Below are positions 49,424 through 58,021 of a stretch of DNA of 64,000 nt, one piece after another. The DNA is from Dinoroseobacter sp039192165. Its GTDB lineage: Bacteria > Pseudomonadota > Alphaproteobacteria > Rhodobacterales > Rhodobacteraceae. The DNA is taken from positions 1 to 64,000 of the forward strand of contig JBCCXD010000013.1 of assembly GCA_039192165.1 (NCBI GenBank). The letters run 5' to 3'. The position numbers and the translations under genes are program-made. The first letter of the stretch is position 1, and the number at the start of each line of letters is the position of its first letter. The notes under the pieces are model-generated. The model ran no database searches and had not been told where the DNA came from. It saw only the letters and a program-made list of their open reading frames with translations.

Positions 49424-50575
49424 TCAGCCTCCGACAGCAAGTGTTGCGGTCTGGCCGGGACTCAACCGGTGCGTTCCGCCGGTTACCACATGCGCGTTCT
49501 CCGGGAAGGCGCCAGCGACATACGCATTGTCGAGCGCAACATGCTCCAGAGTAACGGCAACGCGCTGCAGCTCGGATACGTCGTCTGGCAAGACAAACAC
49601 GGTCCAGAGTCCGTCTATTCCTTCGCTCAGCGCGCCCAGCGGGACCCACGCGCCTTGAACCGGAACCGTTCGTGTCAGCGTCACTTCAGCCAGAGTACCT
49701 GTGACTGGCGACACAGATGTCGGAAGCTCAATAAGTACACCCCTTGTCCGCGTTGCAGGATCCAGATCTGGGCGCAGCCGCGCGACGCGTCCGGTCACAA
49801 CACCCGAAGGAAGCTCGACATCCACGGTGTCCCCAGTGCTGAAGCGGTTCGACAGATCCTCGGGCACACCGACCCGCATTTGTACCAGCGTATCCTGCAA
49901 AACCAGCAGGGTCTGGTTCGGCCCAAGGCGCGCGCCCTCGTCCACCAGTCGGGCGCGGACAATACCGCTATAGGGGGCCACTATCTCAGATTTCGCCAAC
50001 GCAACATCAATCGCCGTAAGGGCCGCCTCGGCGCGAGCAATGTCGGCTTGGGCAACTGCCAAATTGAATGTGGCTTCATCGCGCCTCTGCGGCGAAGCAA
50101 ACTCGCGGGCTGCAAGCTCGGATTGGCGATCGGCAGTGAGTTGAGCAATATCGCGGCGGGCTATCGCCGCCTCGATCGCCGCCTGTTGTGCGGTACGATC
50201 TGCCTGAAGTGCGCGCACATCGAGGCGTGCAAGGGTTTGTCCTTCCTCTACCTCGTCTCCTTCATCCACCAGGATTTCTGCAAGCGTTCCGCCCAGCTCG
50301 AAGCCAAGATCAGTATTCCGTGCCGGCTCGATGGGGCCGGTGAACTTAGACGACACTTCGTAAGCCGCCTGCAGCTCTAAGGGGGAGGCAGCGACAGGCG
50401 TCGCGGGGCGTTCCGGCGCGGTGGAAGTGTCTGCTGCGCGTGCCGCAATCATGTCAGCGCCAACGGTTACAAGGCCGAAAGAGAGCGCGATGGCCAGGCC
50501 CGTACCTGTCAGGATTGCGGTCCTGCGAAGAATACGGCGGAACAGTCCTGGTTCAGCGGAGTGTTTCTCGGTCAT
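49424..50575 (-). CDS. RND periplasmic adaptor (membrane fusion protein)
   Basis: This 383-residue adaptor has an N-terminal membrane anchor (TAILTGTGLAIALSFGLVTVGADM), the lipoyl-like half motif GGTLAEILVDEGDEVEEGQTLARLD, an alpha-hairpin (TAQQAAIEAAIARRDIAQLTADRQSE), and the beta-barrel KSEIVAPYSGIVRARLVDEGARLGPNQTLLVLQ. It couples the RND pump to an outer-membrane channel. It begins the efflux operon and is divergent from a TetR-type regulator gene. Confidence 0.93.
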   Translation of the reverse strand: MTEKHSAEPGLFRRILRRTAILTGTGLAIALSFGLVTVGADMIAARAADTSTAPERPATPVAASPLELQAAYEVSSKFTGPIEPARNTDLGFELGGTLAEILVDEGDEVEEGQTLARLDVRALQADRTAQQAAIEAAIARRDIAQLTADRQSELAAREFASPQRRDEATFNLAVAQADIARAEAALTAIDVALAKSEIVAPYSGIVRARLVDEGARLGPNQTLLVLQDTLVQMRVGVPEDLSNRFSTGDTVDVELPSGVVTGRVARLRPDLDPATRTRGVLIELPTSVSPVTGTLAEVTLTRTVPVQGAWVPLGALSEGIDGLWTVFVLPDDVSELQRVAVTLEHVALDNAYVAGAFPENAHVVTGGTHRLSPGQTATLAVGG

Positions 50576-50661
50576 GTCCTATGCTCCCATGTGCGTGGTT
50601 CGTCGCTGACGCTTGCACGTGAAGTTAGAGTCGCTTACATTACACGTAACTAGGGGGCATG

Positions 50662-50678
50662 TGTTAGAAAGTCTAACA
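50662..50678. promoter_or_regulatory. Operator-like palindrome between TetR and RND operon
   Basis: TGTTAGAAAGTCTAACA is an inverted repeat with seven-base arms and a three-base spacer, centred in the divergent region, 84 bp from the adaptor start and 70 bp before the regulator. A second symmetrical stretch, CACACTCACGTGTG, lies at about 50697-50710. These are likely sites for the TetR regulator. Confidence 0.55.
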
Positions 50679-50747
50679 TTTATTTTTTGCGTCATTACAC
50701 ACTCACGTGTGAACGCATGAACATGCCGAAAAATGAGGCAGTGGGCG

Positions 50748-51362
50748 ATGGCAGAACAAACAAAAGTGCGCGCAAAAGACGCGTATCATCATGGCGATCT
50801 GCGCCAGCAACTCCTGAACGCGACCCGACAACTTGTCGAAGAAAAGGGTCCCGATGGATTTTCGGTTTCTGAGGCGTGCCGCCGTGCAGGTGTTTCCACA
50901 GCCGCGCCTTACCGCCACTTTGCGGACAAGACTGATATGATTGCCGCGCTGATCGTCGAATGTATGGAAGAGATGACCGCGCGGCTGATCGCGGCTGGCT
51001 CTGCTTATCCTTTTGGTACAAAGGACGCGATCGCCGCGGGCGGCATAGAATATGTCCATTTTGCCGAGACAAATCCCGCAATGTTCCGCCTTATGTTTTC
51101 CGAAAACTATGGACGATCGGAAATCGAAGATGCCGGGCACAGCTGCTACAACTCTCTGCTGGTGCAAGTAGCGGCATATCTCGGCAAAGATGAGGTCGAC
51201 GAGGAAGTCTTGCGCGAGTCCTTTCCGCTCTGGACCTTTGTTCACGGCACCTCTTTCCTGTGGATCGATGGCAAAGCAGATTTCGCCAAAACACAGCAAT
51301 CTGTCGCGGAATTGGTCTCGGAAGCAACGCGGCGCCTGCTGCCAACCCGCCCGGACACATAA
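50748..51362 (+). CDS. TetR/AcrR-family transcriptional regulator
   Basis: This 204-residue protein has an N-terminal TetR helix-turn-helix: AYHHGDLRQQLLNATRQLVEEKGPDGFSVSEACRRAGVSTAAPYRHFADKTDMIAALI. The C-terminal ligand domain resembles the TetR_C_33/WHG type with PLWTFVHGTSFLWIDGK. ATG 50748 follows GAGGCAGTGGGCG; five extra codons upstream are possible. It is divergent from the RND adaptor and pump and is probably their repressor. Confidence 0.93.
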   Translation: MAEQTKVRAKDAYHHGDLRQQLLNATRQLVEEKGPDGFSVSEACRRAGVSTAAPYRHFADKTDMIAALIVECMEEMTARLIAAGSAYPFGTKDAIAAGGIEYVHFAETNPAMFRLMFSENYGRSEIEDAGHSCYNSLLVQVAAYLGKDEVDEEVLRESFPLWTFVHGTSFLWIDGKADFAKTQQSVAELVSEATRRLLPTRPDT

Positions 51363-51385
51363 AAAACGCGCCTTGCCGGCGCGTT
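51361..51385. terminator. Terminator between convergent TetR and chrR
   Basis: AACGCGCC (51365-51372), loop TTGCC, GGCGCGTT (51378-51385) form a hairpin. On the minus strand it is followed by TTTTTT (from A's at 51361-51366), so it ends the rpoE-chrR transcript best; on the plus strand it sits directly at the regulator's stop. Confidence 0.8.
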
Positions 51386-51411
51386 AATTAGAGGCAGAGC
51401 CGTGCTCGCGG

Positions 51412-52077
51412 TCAGATCCGCAGGAACGGTTGTGCGATCTTTGGCAGGAACTTGCGGAATTTGAGTGGCGCGTCAGTGGCGGCCAGACAAATGCAAGCGG
51501 GACCCTCTTCCGCCACCGGTGTATGCTCTACATTCGGGTCAGCGATCTCAATATCGCCCGGACCAAAGCGATCAAATTCGTCGCGGAATGCACCTTGCAG
51601 AACAAGCGTAAGTTCGGTTCCGTGATGTCCATGATCCGGCACCTCTACTCCTGCGGGGATGTAAAGAAGTCGGACCGAGGCGTCCTTGGACGTTGGCAAA
51701 ATCGCCTGTTTCACTCCAAAGCCCACTGGCCGCCAGTTCACGGCATCAATGCCACCTTCCACATAATCCAGCAGTGGGTCAGGCAACACGACATCCTTTG
51801 GCGTGGAGGCTGCGGGCTTGTTAAAGGAAATGGGACCTTTCGGCGGCAGTTTCTGAATATCAGCCAGACACTTGGCCAAGGCATCAGGTGCCAACGCGGC
51901 CTCACCGGCGTCTTCCAGGACGGCGCCGCCTACGGCGTCATGGGCTTCCAGCGCCGCGCGGCACTCATCACACATCGAAATGTGAGTTGCCACAACAAGG
52001 CTGAACGCCTCCGGCAGAACACCCGCCGAATACGCCATAATCAACTCGTCTGATAAATGATGCTTAATCTGCGTCAT
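51412..52077 (-). CDS. chrR: ChrR-family zinc anti-sigma factor
   Basis: This 221-residue protein has an N-terminal anti-sigma domain with zinc ligands (His6, and HISMCDEC with His32, Cys36, Cys39), and a C-terminal cupin with VPDHGHHGTELTLVLQGAF and NVEHTP. In Rhodobacter sphaeroides ChrR holds RpoE inactive and releases it when singlet oxygen appears. Its ATG is one base after the rpoE stop. This is consistent with a phototrophic or light-exposed lifestyle. Confidence 0.95.
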   Translation of the reverse strand: MTQIKHHLSDELIMAYSAGVLPEAFSLVVATHISMCDECRAALEAHDAVGGAVLEDAGEAALAPDALAKCLADIQKLPPKGPISFNKPAASTPKDVVLPDPLLDYVEGGIDAVNWRPVGFGVKQAILPTSKDASVRLLYIPAGVEVPDHGHHGTELTLVLQGAFRDEFDRFGPGDIEIADPNVEHTPVAEEGPACICLAATDAPLKFRKFLPKIAQPFLRI

Positions 52078-52078
52078 A

Positions 52079-52657
52079 CTACTCTTTATCTGCGTCCATT
52101 TCTCGTCTTAACCGCTCAAGGCCTAACCTAATCCGCGACTTTATTGTGCCAAGGGGCAACCCCGTCTCCGCGGCGATTTCGGAATGGGAGAGGTCTCCAA
52201 AATAGCAACGTTCAATTAGTATACGCTGTTTGTCGGGCAACTGGATCAATGCAGATTGCATTTTTTTTCTTTCTTGCTCCAGTGCAATCACATCGTCTGC
52301 GTCCGGTTCCGGTTCCGGTCCCCAGGGCAGATCCTCCGGTTCCGGGCGCCGTTCCTTGCGCAACAGGTCAATTTTTCGGTTTCTGGCGATGGTGAATATC
52401 CAGGTCGCCACGGTTGCGCGAGACGGGTCGAAAAGGTGCGATTTGCGCCAGACCGTTGTCAAAACCTCCTGTGCGCAATCCTCCGCGAGGGTCTCGTTGG
52501 CTCCTGATTTCAGAAGAAATGCTTTTACCCGAGGCGCGAAATGAGCAAACAACGCCGCAAATGCCTGCGTGTCCTCGTGGTCGCGAATGGCGACCATCAG
52601 TGCAGCCCAATCCTCATCGATGGACTGGTCTGCACGCGGTTTCGTGGCGATAGACAC
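52079..52657 (-). CDS. rpoE: ECF sigma factor RpoE (ECF11, singlet-oxygen response)
   Basis: This 192-residue ECF sigma has region 2 (FAALFAHFAPRVKAFLLKSGANETLAEDCAQEVLTTVWRKSHLFDPSRATVATWIFTIARNRKIDLLRK) and region 4 (SALIQLPDKQRILIERCYFGDLSHSEIAAETGLPLGTIKSRIRLGLERLR). The pairing with chrR and the adjacent flavin oxidase-DUF1365 operon identify it as the RpoE that controls the singlet-oxygen response. The start appears to be GTG 52657 (MSIATK); a ribosome site is weak. Confidence 0.95.
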   Translation of the reverse strand: MSIATKPRADQSIDEDWAALMVAIRDHEDTQAFAALFAHFAPRVKAFLLKSGANETLAEDCAQEVLTTVWRKSHLFDPSRATVATWIFTIARNRKIDLLRKERRPEPEDLPWGPEPEPDADDVIALEQERKKMQSALIQLPDKQRILIERCYFGDLSHSEIAAETGLPLGTIKSRIRLGLERLRREMDADKE

Positions 52658-52783
52658 CGTTAAATGGGCTCCGTCGGGTATTGGGGCGCCCCGATCATAC
52701 TCTGTTCACTGGACGGCATGCACGTCAAATCTATGTGCATTTCACGAAAAACGATACCGACTGACAGAAAAAGGGCATTGCGC

Positions 52784-52813
52784 TGATCCAGATCTGTTGT
52801 CAGCGCGTATGTC
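52784..52813 (+). promoter_or_regulatory. Possible RpoE-dependent promoter of the flavin oxidase operon
   Basis: TGATCC (52784-52789) resembles the RpoE -35 element known from R. sphaeroides targets; 18 bp downstream TATGTC (52808-52813) could be the -10. The pair is 33 bp before the start of the flavin oxidase gene. It is a consensus-based guess. Confidence 0.45.
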
Positions 52814-52845
52814 AAACAAAGTATACACTTGAGGATCGAGAGTTC

Positions 52846-54147
52846 ATGCCATTCGAGAAGATGAGGGGCGCACCGCGTCGTATTGCGGTAATCGGCGGTG
52901 GCATATCCGGGATGGGAGCTGCGTATTTCCTGTCCAAGGACCACAATGTTGTGCTGTTCGAAGGCGAAGGCCGCTTTGGTGGCCATGCCCGGACCGTTCT
53001 GGCCGGAAAATTCGGGGATCAACCTGTCGACACCGGCTTCATTGTCTTCAACTATTCGAACTACCCGCATCTGACGCAGCTTTTTGATGAGCTTGATGTA
53101 CCGGTTACGAAGTCGAATATGAGCTTCGCCGCGTCAATTGATGGCGGGCGGCTGGAGTACGGACTTCGCACGTTGCGCACGCTTTTCGTTCAGAAAAGCA
53201 ATGTGTTGCGTCCGTCATATCTGGGCATGGTCCGTGATATTCTGAAATTCAACAAGCACGCGCTGGAGGCAGCGGACGAGCCCGATCTTACGATTGGCCA
53301 GTTGTTGAAACGTCTGGGCACGGGAGACTGGTTCCGTGACTATTATATTCTTCCGTTTTCAGGCGCGATTTGGTCGACGCCTACAAAAAAGATCCTCGAT
53401 TTTCCGGCGCAGACCCTTGTGCAGTTCTTCAGGAACCATGCCTTGTTGTCGTCCAAAGGTCACCACCAGTGGTATACCGTTGACGGTGGGTCTATCGAAT
53501 ATGTCAAACGGCTGACCGCTCGACTGGATACATCGGGCGTTGAGTTGCGCAGTGCAGCGCGGGTGAAGGGTGTTCAACGGGTCGCAAACGGCGTGCTCGT
53601 GCGCGTCGAAGGGGGCGAATGGGAGGCGTTTGATGATGTCGTTTTCGCGACCCACTCAGACACCACATTGTCTCTGCTAGCCGACAGTTCTGAAGCCGAA
53701 AGACTGGCACTGGGCGCGATCAAGTATCAACCAAACGAAGTGGTTCTGCATGCGGACGAAAACCTTATGCCGAAACGTAAAATCTGCTGGTCTTCGTGGA
53801 ACTACTGTGAAGCAGCCGGTGGCGCCCGTGACAGGATTGACCTCACATACTGGATGAATTCGCTACAACCCATCCCGAAGGACGACCCGCTATTTGTGAC
53901 GCTGAACTCGACCCGCCGGATACGTGAAGAACTGATCTATGATACCGTAACCTTTAGTCACCCGGTCTACGATCTGGCGGCTCAGAACGGGCGGGCTGCG
54001 ATCACATCAATGCAAGGGATGCGCAATACGTGGTTCTGTGGCGCCTGGATGAAAAACGGCTTTCATGAAGATGGGTTCGCAAGTGCGCTGGAGGTGGCCG
54101 ATGGGATCGCCGCGCGCGATGTTCCTGTGAAGGTTGCCGCCGCGTGA
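52846..54147 (+). CDS. FAD-dependent amine oxidase-type desaturase (UfaD-like)
   Basis: This 433-residue flavoprotein has an N-terminal dinucleotide-binding motif (RIAVIGGGISGMGAAYFLSKDHNVVLFEGEGRFGGHARTV) and the C-terminal FAD contact MQGMRNTWFCGAWMKNGFHEDGFASALEVADGI. Homologues next to rpoE-chrR in R. sphaeroides belong to the RpoE regulon. I believe the one there is implicated in furan fatty acid formation as the desaturase UfaD, though I cannot check the locus assignment. It starts a six-gene plus-strand run and overlaps the DUF1365 gene by 4 bp. Confidence 0.85.
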   Translation: MPFEKMRGAPRRIAVIGGGISGMGAAYFLSKDHNVVLFEGEGRFGGHARTVLAGKFGDQPVDTGFIVFNYSNYPHLTQLFDELDVPVTKSNMSFAASIDGGRLEYGLRTLRTLFVQKSNVLRPSYLGMVRDILKFNKHALEAADEPDLTIGQLLKRLGTGDWFRDYYILPFSGAIWSTPTKKILDFPAQTLVQFFRNHALLSSKGHHQWYTVDGGSIEYVKRLTARLDTSGVELRSAARVKGVQRVANGVLVRVEGGEWEAFDDVVFATHSDTTLSLLADSSEAERLALGAIKYQPNEVVLHADENLMPKRKICWSSWNYCEAAGGARDRIDLTYWMNSLQPIPKDDPLFVTLNSTRRIREELIYDTVTFSHPVYDLAAQNGRAAITSMQGMRNTWFCGAWMKNGFHEDGFASALEVADGIAARDVPVKVAAA

Positions 54148-54902
54148 GTGTTCTCGACCATATCGAAGGCCAGACCTTCCATGGTCGACGTGGTAGCGTG
54201 GAAAACGCGTTCCGGTACTCGATCGACTACGTCATGGTCGACCCCGAAGCCGAGCTATCGAGACCCGCTTTGTTCGGACGGAACCGAAGGAACCTTGCGG
54301 CGCTCTATGATATCGATCATGGCGGCCCGCCCGGAAGTGGCAGGGGTGTCGATTGGGTACGCGATGTCCTGAACAAAAACCGCCTGCATGTTGCTGACGG
54401 CCAGATTCTTCTGCTTGCGCAGCCAAGGATGCTTGGGCACGTCTTTAACCCCGTGTCCTTCTGGCTCTGCCACGACATGGAAGGCGCGCTGCGGGTCGTG
54501 ATCGCTGAAGTTACAAACACATTTGGGGATCGTCATTCTTATCTTTGCTACAACGACGACCAGCGTCCGATAACCCAACTGGACACTTTGGAAGCCAAGA
54601 AAATCTTCCACGTCTCTCCCTTTCAGCCAATCCATGGGGACTATACGTTCCGCTTCGATTTTCGGGCCGATCGCGTGGGTGTTTGGATCGACTACCAGAC
54701 AGGCAACGAAGGGGTATTCGCGACACTGACCGGGTTGCGCCAGCCACTGACCTCCTGGCGAATTCTGCGTGCGTGTTTTCGTCGACCCTTCGGGTCACGT
54801 CGGGTGCTTGGCCTGATACACTGGCAGGCTCTGAAGCTCTGGGCGAAGGGCGCGATCTATCGGGCGCGCCCGGAGCCCCCTTCAGAGGAAGTGACGCGGT
54901 GA
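54144..54902 (+). CDS. DUF1365 family protein
   Basis: This 252-residue protein has HIEGQTFHGRRGSVENAFRYSIDYVMVDPEAE, ILLLAQPRMLGHVFNPVSFWLCHDMEGALRVVIAEVTNTFGDRHSYLC and AKKIFHVSPFQPIHGDYTFRF, the DUF1365 core. The family is genetically linked with cyclopropane fatty acid synthase and flavin oxidase genes and acts in fatty-acid modification, mechanism unknown. It overlaps the upstream and downstream genes by 4 bp each, so the operon is tightly coupled. Confidence 0.9.
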   Translation: MSVLDHIEGQTFHGRRGSVENAFRYSIDYVMVDPEAELSRPALFGRNRRNLAALYDIDHGGPPGSGRGVDWVRDVLNKNRLHVADGQILLLAQPRMLGHVFNPVSFWLCHDMEGALRVVIAEVTNTFGDRHSYLCYNDDQRPITQLDTLEAKKIFHVSPFQPIHGDYTFRFDFRADRVGVWIDYQTGNEGVFATLTGLRQPLTSWRILRACFRRPFGSRRVLGLIHWQALKLWAKGAIYRARPEPPSEEVTR

Positions 54903-56152
54903 GCCTCGCGCCAACCTCCGCGGCCCCTGTCGCCGGTGTGCGCCTGCCAGGGTTTGCGGTCTTTGCGGCGATGATCTCGGCTGCAGGGCTTCCGATTTAT
55001 ATTCACGCCCCAAAATTCTATGTGGACGAGTTCGGTGTGAGCCTCGCCGCGCTGGGCGGTGTGCTGTTTGTTTTGCGGCTCCTTGATTTCATTCAGGACC
55101 CGGCTCTCGGCTGGTTATCCGAGAAGACCCGGCACATTCGCGCAAGTATGGTCTCGGGTGCGGTTGCACTGCTCGCTATTGCAATGTTTGGGTTGTTTGC
55201 GGTTACGCCACCAATTGCGCCGATGTGGTGGTTTGCAGGCATGCTGACTGTGCTGTTTTCGGCATTCAGTTTTCTGACGATCAGCTTTTATGCCCAGGGC
55301 GTGGCAACAGCAGAGGGCCTTGAAGGGCAGGGCCATTTGCGCCTTGCAAGCTGGCGAGAGACAGGCGCGCTCTTGGGAGTTTGTGCAGCCGCTGTCGCGC
55401 CAACACTTTTGATGGGAACCGACGCACCCTTTCTTGGTTTCTCGCTTGGTTTTTGTCTGCTCTGTCTTGTTGCGCTAGTCCTGATGCGCGACCAGTGGGG
55501 CGCTGCAGCCGCGCCGGGCGAAGTTGGATTTGGCGTAGTTCTTCGTGACCCTCAAGCGAGACGTCTGCTTCTTTTGGCGTTGGTGAATGCAACACCGGTG
55601 GCCGTAAGTTCGACTCTCTTTCTCTTTTTTGTCGAAAGCCGTCTGCAAGCGCCAGGTATGGAAGGACCTCTTTTGTTGTTGTTCTTTCTTGCGGCAGCCG
55701 CGGCCGCTCCGATGTGGAGCCGGATGGCCAGGCGCATCGGCGCCAAGCGCGCGCTGCTTATGGCAATGGTCCTGGCGATACTTGCATTTGGGGGCGCAGC
55801 AACTCTCGGATCCGGTGATACTCTCTGGTTTGCGCTGGTTTGCGTCGGCTCTGGGGCTGCTATGGGCGCAGACCTTACGCTCTTGCCTGCCATGTTTGCC
55901 CGGCGCATGGCGAAAATAGCGCCGACGGCAGGGCAAGCCTTCGGATTGTGGTCTCTTGTGACCAAATTCACACTGGCTTTTGCCGCAGTCGCGCTACTTC
56001 CCCTGCTAGAGGCGCGTGGTTTTGAGACCGGCACAACCAACCCGCCCGATGCGTTGGCGCTGCTTACAGTGCTCTACGCGATAGTTCCCTGTGCCCTGAA
56101 ACTTGTTGCGATCGGCTTGCTGGCCGCAACGCGAATTGAGGAAGAAGAATGA
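54899..56152 (+). CDS. MFS transporter (GPH/MelB-like)
   Basis: This 417-residue protein has about twelve helices and an N-terminal GVRLPGFAVFAAMISAAGLPIYIHAPKFYVDEFGVSLAALGGVLFVLRLLDFIQDPALGWLSEKTR, typical of the GPH sugar:cation group in MFS. Translation starts at GTG 54899, whose GTGA overlaps the DUF1365 stop; the frame is open further upstream only by chance. In R. sphaeroides the RpoE cluster also holds such a transporter. Its substrate is unknown, perhaps a lipid or fatty acid-related compound given the neighbours. Confidence 0.86.
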   Translation: MSLAPTSAAPVAGVRLPGFAVFAAMISAAGLPIYIHAPKFYVDEFGVSLAALGGVLFVLRLLDFIQDPALGWLSEKTRHIRASMVSGAVALLAIAMFGLFAVTPPIAPMWWFAGMLTVLFSAFSFLTISFYAQGVATAEGLEGQGHLRLASWRETGALLGVCAAAVAPTLLMGTDAPFLGFSLGFCLLCLVALVLMRDQWGAAAAPGEVGFGVVLRDPQARRLLLLALVNATPVAVSSTLFLFFVESRLQAPGMEGPLLLLFFLAAAAAAPMWSRMARRIGAKRALLMAMVLAILAFGGAATLGSGDTLWFALVCVGSGAAMGADLTLLPAMFARRMAKIAPTAGQAFGLWSLVTKFTLAFAAVALLPLLEARGFETGTTNPPDALALLTVLYAIVPCALKLVAIGLLAATRIEEEE

Positions 56153-56724
56153 TGGAATACATTCTGTTGGTTTTCGTCGGCCTTCTGCTGGCGCTCGGTA
56201 TTTTTGCCTTCGTTCAGAAGAAACTGAGTTTTCTGGCCCAGACACCAGATGACTACGCCGATAAGGGCCCCGACTTTGACATCCGCAAGCACCTGAATGG
56301 ACCGATCCAGTGCGAAGGCGTGATTTATGGTCCAACTGGCCGTGTCACGTCGCGCTTTGTGGCGGATTTCGACGCACAGTGGGACGGTAATGTCGGCAAA
56401 ATGACTGAGAATTTTCGCTACGACAGCGGTGCGACACAGGCACGCGAATGGCATCTGTCGATTGGCAATGACGGCAAAATTCGAGCGGAGGCGCCGGATC
56501 TGATTGGCGCTGGTGAGGGCTGGCAGAAGGGCTCTGGCGTGAAGCTTAACTATCGCATCAAACTACCTGACAGTGCGGGCGGCCATGTTTTGGATACGAC
56601 GGACTGGATGTACCTGGTTGAAAATGGGGCGATCATCAACCGCAGCCAATTTCGCAAGTTCGGGATCAAGGTGGCAGAACTGGTGGCTACCATGCGTCCA
56701 AAAGCTGTTACCCCTGCGGAATAA
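56149..56724 (+). CDS. DUF3833 family protein
   Basis: This 191-residue protein has an N-terminal helix (MEYILLVFVGLLLALGIFAFV), and a beta-rich part: DIRKHLNGPIQCEGVIYGPTGRVTSRFVADFDAQWDGNVGKMTENFRYDSGATQAREWHLSIG. That matches DUF3833, a lipocalin-like periplasmic/membrane-anchored family. Its ATG overlaps the MFS stop (ATGA). It may bind modified lipids in the RpoE response; function unknown. Confidence 0.87.
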   Translation: MMEYILLVFVGLLLALGIFAFVQKKLSFLAQTPDDYADKGPDFDIRKHLNGPIQCEGVIYGPTGRVTSRFVADFDAQWDGNVGKMTENFRYDSGATQAREWHLSIGNDGKIRAEAPDLIGAGEGWQKGSGVKLNYRIKLPDSAGGHVLDTTDWMYLVENGAIINRSQFRKFGIKVAELVATMRPKAVTPAE

Positions 56725-56759
56725 ACCGGCCCGAGCCCGAACTCTAGAAGGACCTCTAC

Positions 56760-57491
56760 GTGCGAGACTTAACTGCTAAGCGCTACTGGTTGGTTGGCGC
56801 ATCCGAAGGGCTGGGCCGGGCTCTGGCCTTTCATCTGAGCCGGATGGGTGTTGAGGTGATCGTCTCTGCGCGCAATTCCGACAGGCTCGCGGAGCTTGTC
56901 GCGGAACTGCCCGGCAAGGCGTCTTTTGTGCCGGTCGACATCTCTGACATGGCATCTGTAGAAGCTGCAGCGTCCGAGATTGGTGATATCGACGGCATGG
57001 TTTTCCTTGCGGGTGTCTATTGGCCTTTATCCGCCAAAAACTGGGACGCGCAGAAGGTGGAGGCGATGTGTGACATCAACTTCACCGGCGCGGCGCGGTG
57101 CGTCGGGGCCGTCTTGCCAAAAATGCTGGAGCGGGAGTCGGGACATATTGTTCTTACTGGTTCTTTGTCAGGATTTCGCGGATTGCCCGGTGCGACCGGA
57201 TATGGCGCCTCCAAGGCAGGTGTAATGTATCTGGCCGAGGGTATGTATGCTGATCTGCGCAACACAGGCGTGGACGTTCAAGTGATCAATCCGGGCTTCA
57301 TAAAGACCCGTCTGACAGACAAGAACGACTTCAAAATGCCCTTCATTATGGAGCCAGATGCGGCCGCGCAGGAAATGGTGGAGCATATGATGACCGATAA
57401 TTTTAAACGGAGCTTCCCGTCCCTTTTCGGGTCAATGTTCCGGATATCCCAGTTTCTGCCGGATTGGCTGTACTATCGCATTTTCGCCTGA
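56760..57491 (+). CDS. Short-chain dehydrogenase/reductase
   Basis: This 243-residue SDR has the NAD(P) motif LVGASEGLGRALAFHLSRMG, the GVYWPLS segment, catalytic Ser in VLTGSLSGFRGLPGATGYGASKAG (Ser, Tyr and Lys present) and NPGFIKTRLTDKNDF. It starts at GTG 56760 after AGAAGG. It lies 35 bp after DUF3833 and continues the RpoE-linked operon. The substrate is not evident; a fatty-acid or lipid aldehyde is plausible from context. Confidence 0.9.
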   Translation: MRDLTAKRYWLVGASEGLGRALAFHLSRMGVEVIVSARNSDRLAELVAELPGKASFVPVDISDMASVEAAASEIGDIDGMVFLAGVYWPLSAKNWDAQKVEAMCDINFTGAARCVGAVLPKMLERESGHIVLTGSLSGFRGLPGATGYGASKAGVMYLAEGMYADLRNTGVDVQVINPGFIKTRLTDKNDFKMPFIMEPDAAAQEMVEHMMTDNFKRSFPSLFGSMFRISQFLPDWLYYRIFA

Positions 57492-57570
57492 CGCGACCCG
57501 CGTCGAAGCGCCCCTTGCAACCGGTCGCGGCATTGAGGAAGCTGAGATTGTGGTGAAGTAGGAGGCCAGC

Positions 57571-57900
57571 ATGCTCGATATCAGCAATGGAAAAATTGCA
57601 CGGGTCATCCTGTTGGCGCGGGAAGGCAAAATGGCCAAGGCGCAGCTTGAGGCTTACATCGCGGATCTGAACGAGGATGAACAGGCGAGCCTCGTGGCCG
57701 TTATGTGGGTTGGCCGCGACGATTTCGATGCGTCCGAACTGGTTGAGGCCAAAAGAACTGCAATGGAAGAGGCAACAGTTCCAACGGAAAAATACCTGAT
57801 GAAAGAGCCGCTTCTTGCCGACTATCTTGAAAGTGGTCTCGATGCATTGGGTGTTGATGTTTCAGAGGCCGAGGATGACGTGATCTCCCGCCATCATTGA
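57571..57900 (+). CDS. DUF3775 family protein
   Basis: This 109-residue acidic, helical protein has LNEDEQASLVAVMWVGRDDFDASELVEAKRTAMEEATVPTEKYLMKEPLLADYLESGLDALG, the DUF3775 family. It is a small alphaproteobacterial protein without known role. It ends 10 bp before a perfect palindrome. It may be the last gene of the RpoE-linked operon, though a 79-bp gap precedes it. Confidence 0.85.
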   Translation: MLDISNGKIARVILLAREGKMAKAQLEAYIADLNEDEQASLVAVMWVGRDDFDASELVEAKRTAMEEATVPTEKYLMKEPLLADYLESGLDALGVDVSEAEDDVISRHH

Positions 57901-57910
57901 TCTGATTTTA

Positions 57911-57928
57911 TTTGAACGCGCGTTCAAA
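57911..57928. promoter_or_regulatory. Perfect 18-bp palindrome upstream of acyl-CoA synthetase
   Basis: TTTGAACGCGCGTTCAAA is a perfect 18-bp palindrome 94 bp before the acyl-CoA synthetase start. TTGACC lies 8 bp downstream, and AGTATAAATT about 20 bp after that, so the palindrome flanks a likely promoter. Its form (TTGAACGNNCGTTCAA) is typical of TetR-type fatty-acid or acyl-CoA regulators. No such regulator gene is in the window next to it. Confidence 0.6.
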
Positions 57929-58021
57929 AAAAATATTTGACCTCCCTTACTCTTGCTGCACAGTATAAATTAACCCGCAAGATAGCGGGCATTCCGGTCC
58001 AAAAACCGGTCAGGGAGGATA

